Below, one piece after another: positions 61,371-64,000 of a DNA stretch of 64,000 bases (position 1 is the first letter of the stretch; each line of letters begins with the position of its first letter). Both the position numbers and the translations under genes were made by a program. The stretch is from Undaria pinnatifida. Lineage: Eukaryota > Sar > Phaeophyceae > Laminariales > Alariaceae. Location of the stretch: the NCBI GenBank assembly GCA_012845835.1, contig JABAKD010000018.1:7974701-8038700 (forward strand), read 5' to 3'. The notes beneath the pieces were generated by a model. It was not told where the DNA came from, ran no database searches, and was given only the letters and a program-made list of their open reading frames with translations.

Positions 61371-61700
61371 ATGATGCAAGGCAACGCAGAATACAAGGGA
61401 AGGGGATCCAGAAAAGGTAACATCCGAACTAAAGAAGAGAAAACGTGCACCGCACGATACCAGCCAGCGGTTGAATCTCTGTGCTTGGGACGCATGGGTG
61501 TGGGCAATGGAGCACCAGAAAAAGTAGCACCCGAACTGGAAACTAACACGTGCACTGCAGGATACCAGCCAGTAACTGAATATTTGTGCGTGGGACGCAT
61601 GGGCGTGGATGAAAGGGCACCAGAAAAGGTAACATCCGAACTGAAAACAGACACGTGCACTGCAGGATACCAGCCAGTGACTTAATATTTGTGCTTGGGA
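61371..61700. repeat. 105-bp tandem repeat, about 3 copies
   Basis: The units share GATACCAGCCAGYRRYTGAAT, TGGGACGCATGGG, GCACCAGAAAARGTARCA and ACACGTGCACTGCAGGATAC. The 105-bp period keeps frame: the plus frame reads CTAGYQPVTEYLCVGRMGV then APEKVTSELKTDT per unit, and the minus frame is open too. It lies just past the 3' end of the Ty3 pol remnant and may be part of that element. Confidence 0.75.
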
Positions 61701-61789
61701 CGCATTTGCGTGGGTAAAGGATACCGAAGTGGGAGGACACGAAAAAAAAGCAAAGATAGTGAAAGGTCATACCGAATAAGGGAAACGAC

Positions 61790-63760
61790 AAGGTTACAGC
61801 AGCCCTAAAGGCTTCATAACTAAAAAAAACGAAGTTATAGTACTGTAGTACACCCTGAAGATGCCACAACTCCTGAGAAAGACAAAAACACAAACGAAAC
61901 ATATACCACTGAGGCTCTGGTTGACGCCAACTTCCCGGCATAATAAGGGGGGATAGGGGGGGGCTCCGCGGGGTCCATCAGCATTGCGTAGGACACCGCG
62001 AGCCAGTCCCCCAGCCTGATGACGCCGAAGGCACCAGGACCAGTGGACGGCGCTCCGTGAAATGGTGTAAGATGATGGCAGGAGGTTGATCTTGATCAGA
62101 CCTGGGTCATGGAGAAATCGAATGATGTAGAGGATTTGGCAGAAGAACTGTCGGTCGAGGCGCGATGCGTAGATGGCGTGGAATTCCCGGACGGCGCGGT
62201 AGGCTCGTTGTTGGCGGGCGGTGGCGAGGTCGATACAAGCTACCCGGTCCCACGTGAGGCTTTGATGTCCGCCGATGTTGGGGAGGTCAAATACGGTATG
62301 GGGGAGGGAGGGGAGGCGACCCATGTGCCCTTCGTTAAGGGTAAGTCCGGTGGCTGCGCTGACGGAGTTGTTGTATGCGCTCTCGACGTGTGGGATTTGA
62401 ATATCCCAGTCGGGTTGTTGCTCGTCGCCGACCATGGCGAGCATGAGGGCCATAGTGTGGTTGGCACGCTCGACACCACCGTTGATGCACGGGTGGCAGG
62501 AGCTGATGGCAATCTTGTTGATGCCGAGGCGGTTGTAGAGGGCGAGGGAGAGTTTGGAGCAAACCAGGAATCCGCTGTCGGAAAGTAGAGTTATGGGACA
62601 TCCCCAGAGAGGGATATATCGGTCGACAAGGATGTCGGCCATGGCGGAGGCGGTGAACTGAGCCTCTGTAGTGGCGTACATGTCGGCGCGGCGGCTGAAG
62701 CGGTTCGCAAAAAGGAGGATGTAGGCGCTGCCTCGAGGCGTTAAGGGTAGGGGGCCGAAGTAGTCCACGCTAAGGAGGACGCCAGGGCCGTTTGGTAAGG
62801 ATAAGGAAAGGACAGGCCAGCGAATTTTTTGGCGCGAAGTCTTGCGCGCCTGGCACTGGAGGCAGCGGCGGAGCCACCAACGGGTGGTAATATCCATGCC
62901 GATCCACCAGTAGAAACGCCTGAGCATGCTAAGTGTCCGAGAAACACCCAAGTGGCAAGAGGTCTTGGAATGGCATGTGTGTAGGACCCATGGGCGCATC
63001 AACATTGGAACGAAGACGCGGGGGGGTGGGCCAAGAGGCGGGGGTGGTGGATCACGGGCATGGCGCGTTGAGTCCGTGTGTGGTCAATGGACGATAAGAT
63101 CGGTGTTATCGTCGGTGGTGTGTAGCTGGCCTTTTGTGGCGAGGGTTAGGACCTCCGCAAGAGGTGGGCGACGGGTCGAGGGGGCGTAGTCCAAGAGGTC
63201 GTCCGGTGGTGGCGAAGGTGAACCCAGGGAGAGGAACCTGAGGGTGGCGGAGTAGAGGGGCTCGGCGCGTTGCTCGCGCGCTCAGTCGGTGTAAGTGTAG
63301 TGGTTGACGCAGGAACGGAGGTGGAGGTCATCAACGGGCTCGACAATGGGTTCCGGTAGTCGAGGTGGTGCTTGCAGAGCAGGGGGGGGGGGGGAAGGGG
63401 GCCTTGAGTCGGTGGTCTGCGATGATGAAGGGGGATCCGGTTGGGCAGTGCTCGGTGAGGTCGTGGTTGAAGGCGACGAAGTGCTGTGTGCAGCGCGACG
63501 TTGTGTGATAGCAGGTCGTCGGGAGGCCGGCTTGGGTCCAAGAGTACGTGACCGGCGCTGGGGAGATGGAGGTCTTAAAGCGGCGGCAGCCGGCGGCCGA
63601 CGGCCAAATCCGTAGTCCGCAGGAGTACGGGGAGTTCCGGCCGCAGCGGCGAGGCGGTGCCGGGCCCGAGAAGATCAGGCCTGACGAGGCACGAGGAGAG
63701 GTCGAAACCGATAATTAAATCGTCGTTGGTGCGGAGGAACGGGGGGATGGGGTCTGTTAA
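61790..63760 (-). mobile_element. Ty3/gypsy pol remnant
   Basis: On the minus strand from about 63,730, GC-rich broken frames suggest the reverse transcriptase/RNase H end (ELPVLLRTTDLAVG; FVAFNHDLTEHC then PFIIADHRLKAP). A linker with stops and an integrase follow. No LTR pair could be defined within the window. The element is truncated at the window edge or decayed. Confidence 0.65.
61794..63005 (-). pseudogene. Ty3/gypsy integrase, core intact, upstream stop
   Basis: The 403-codon frame has an HHCC-type zinc finger (His 12 and 18, Cys 48 and 51) with LRRFYWWIGMDITTRWWLRR between. The DDE core follows: Asp 81 (SVDYFGPLP), Asp 143 (LLSDSGF) and Glu 179 (INGGVERANH), with exactly 35 residues between the last two. 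Similarity continues upstream of the Met (PPRVFVPMLMRPWVLHTC) to a TGA at 63,084-63,086, so the integrase was part of a longer polyprotein. After about residue 300 the text no longer looks like an integrase C-terminus. The protein would insert element DNA. Confidence 0.85.
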
Positions 63761-63763
63761 GGA

Positions 63764-64000
63764 ATTAGTGGGGTATTAGTCCGTTTGACCACTTACAAAA
63801 GGTTAACCAATAGCTTACCCAAACTAAGCCTTATAACACTCTTCCCCCCTGAAACGGCGGAATAGCAGGTCGGCCGGATATACGGCGGACCTCTGTCAAT
63901 ATCCAAGTCGTTTCATTTCCTGGGGATACCAGGGAGAGTATTTTTTCAAGTTCGACATGGGGAAAATCTGAAAAGTTTATTATTATAAAAAATGAAAATA
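63764..64000 (-). repeat. SINE-like family copy at the window edge
   Basis: AATTAGTGGGGTATTAGTCC, CTAAGCCTTATAACACTCTT, GCGGAATAGCAGGTCGGCCG, ACCAGGGAGAGTATTTTTTC and TTCGACATGGGGAAAATC repeat unit 1 of 45,848-46,137. The tRNA-like head would lie beyond the end of the window. Confidence 0.6.

Overview
The window looks like nuclear DNA of an intron-rich, repeat-laden, flagellated eukaryote. Introns are about 0.3-3 kb with canonical GT-AG ends, often C-rich before the acceptor. Both genes that can be identified belong to families tied to cilia, flagella or sperm. Gene structure, a Ty1/copia-type Gag, a Ty3 integrase and the density of microsatellites fit a stramenopile such as a brown alga, but this is inference: no marker in the window fixes the taxon. 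No rRNA, CRISPR, operon or convincing tRNA gene was seen.

Two multi-exon genes were assembled by eye from exon peptides, splice sites and matching intron phases. On the minus strand (44,700 down to 31,818) lies an RNF32-like gene of seven exons with the RNF32 order: N-terminal segment, RING-H2 finger 1, IQ motif, RING-H2 finger 2. Its second RING is split by a roughly 182-residue, mostly Gly-rich loop encoded by a trinucleotide repeat. On the plus strand (48,975 to 59,877) lies an NME7-like gene (DM10 domain plus two NDK domains) with eight solid or fair exons, one weak microexon, and a missing 3' end. The two genes are divergent, with about 4.3 kb between their start codons.

Layout. 1-7.4 kb: MITE-like and other dispersed repeats, a 32-bp tandem repeat and a (CAA)n tract. 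7.4-14.0 kb: a 6.5-kb LTR retroelement with copia-type Gag and protease but no integrase or reverse transcriptase, plus an extra Gly/Ser/Thr-rich ORF and a 15-bp satellite. 14-24.9 kb: dispersed repeats, including a palindrome with arms of about 300 bp and tRNA-like boxes, and a few unassigned coding-like segments. 24.9-26.7 kb: a hAT-like non-autonomous transposon with a perfect 8-bp target duplication and GGGTC-rich ends. 26.7-31.8 kb: MITE and SINE-like repeats. 31.8-44.7 kb: the RNF32-like gene, whose introns hold a 0.94-kb (GGTTC)/(GGGTC) array and many transposons. 44.7-49.0 kb: intergenic repeats. 49.0-59.9 kb: the NME7-like gene. 60-64 kb: G-rich DNA, a 105-bp tandem repeat, a broken Ty3 pol on the minus strand and a SINE-like repeat.

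The most unusual signal is that introns of both genes contain partial duplications of the preceding exon's 3' end together with its splice donor (four copies of NME7 exon 3, one each of NME7 exons 8 and 9, one of RNF32 exon 5). Also notable are the RING-splitting loop, the gag-protease-only retroelement, the hAT-like element that may have seeded GGGTC satellites, and a repeat family built around a near-invariant 18-bp palindrome.
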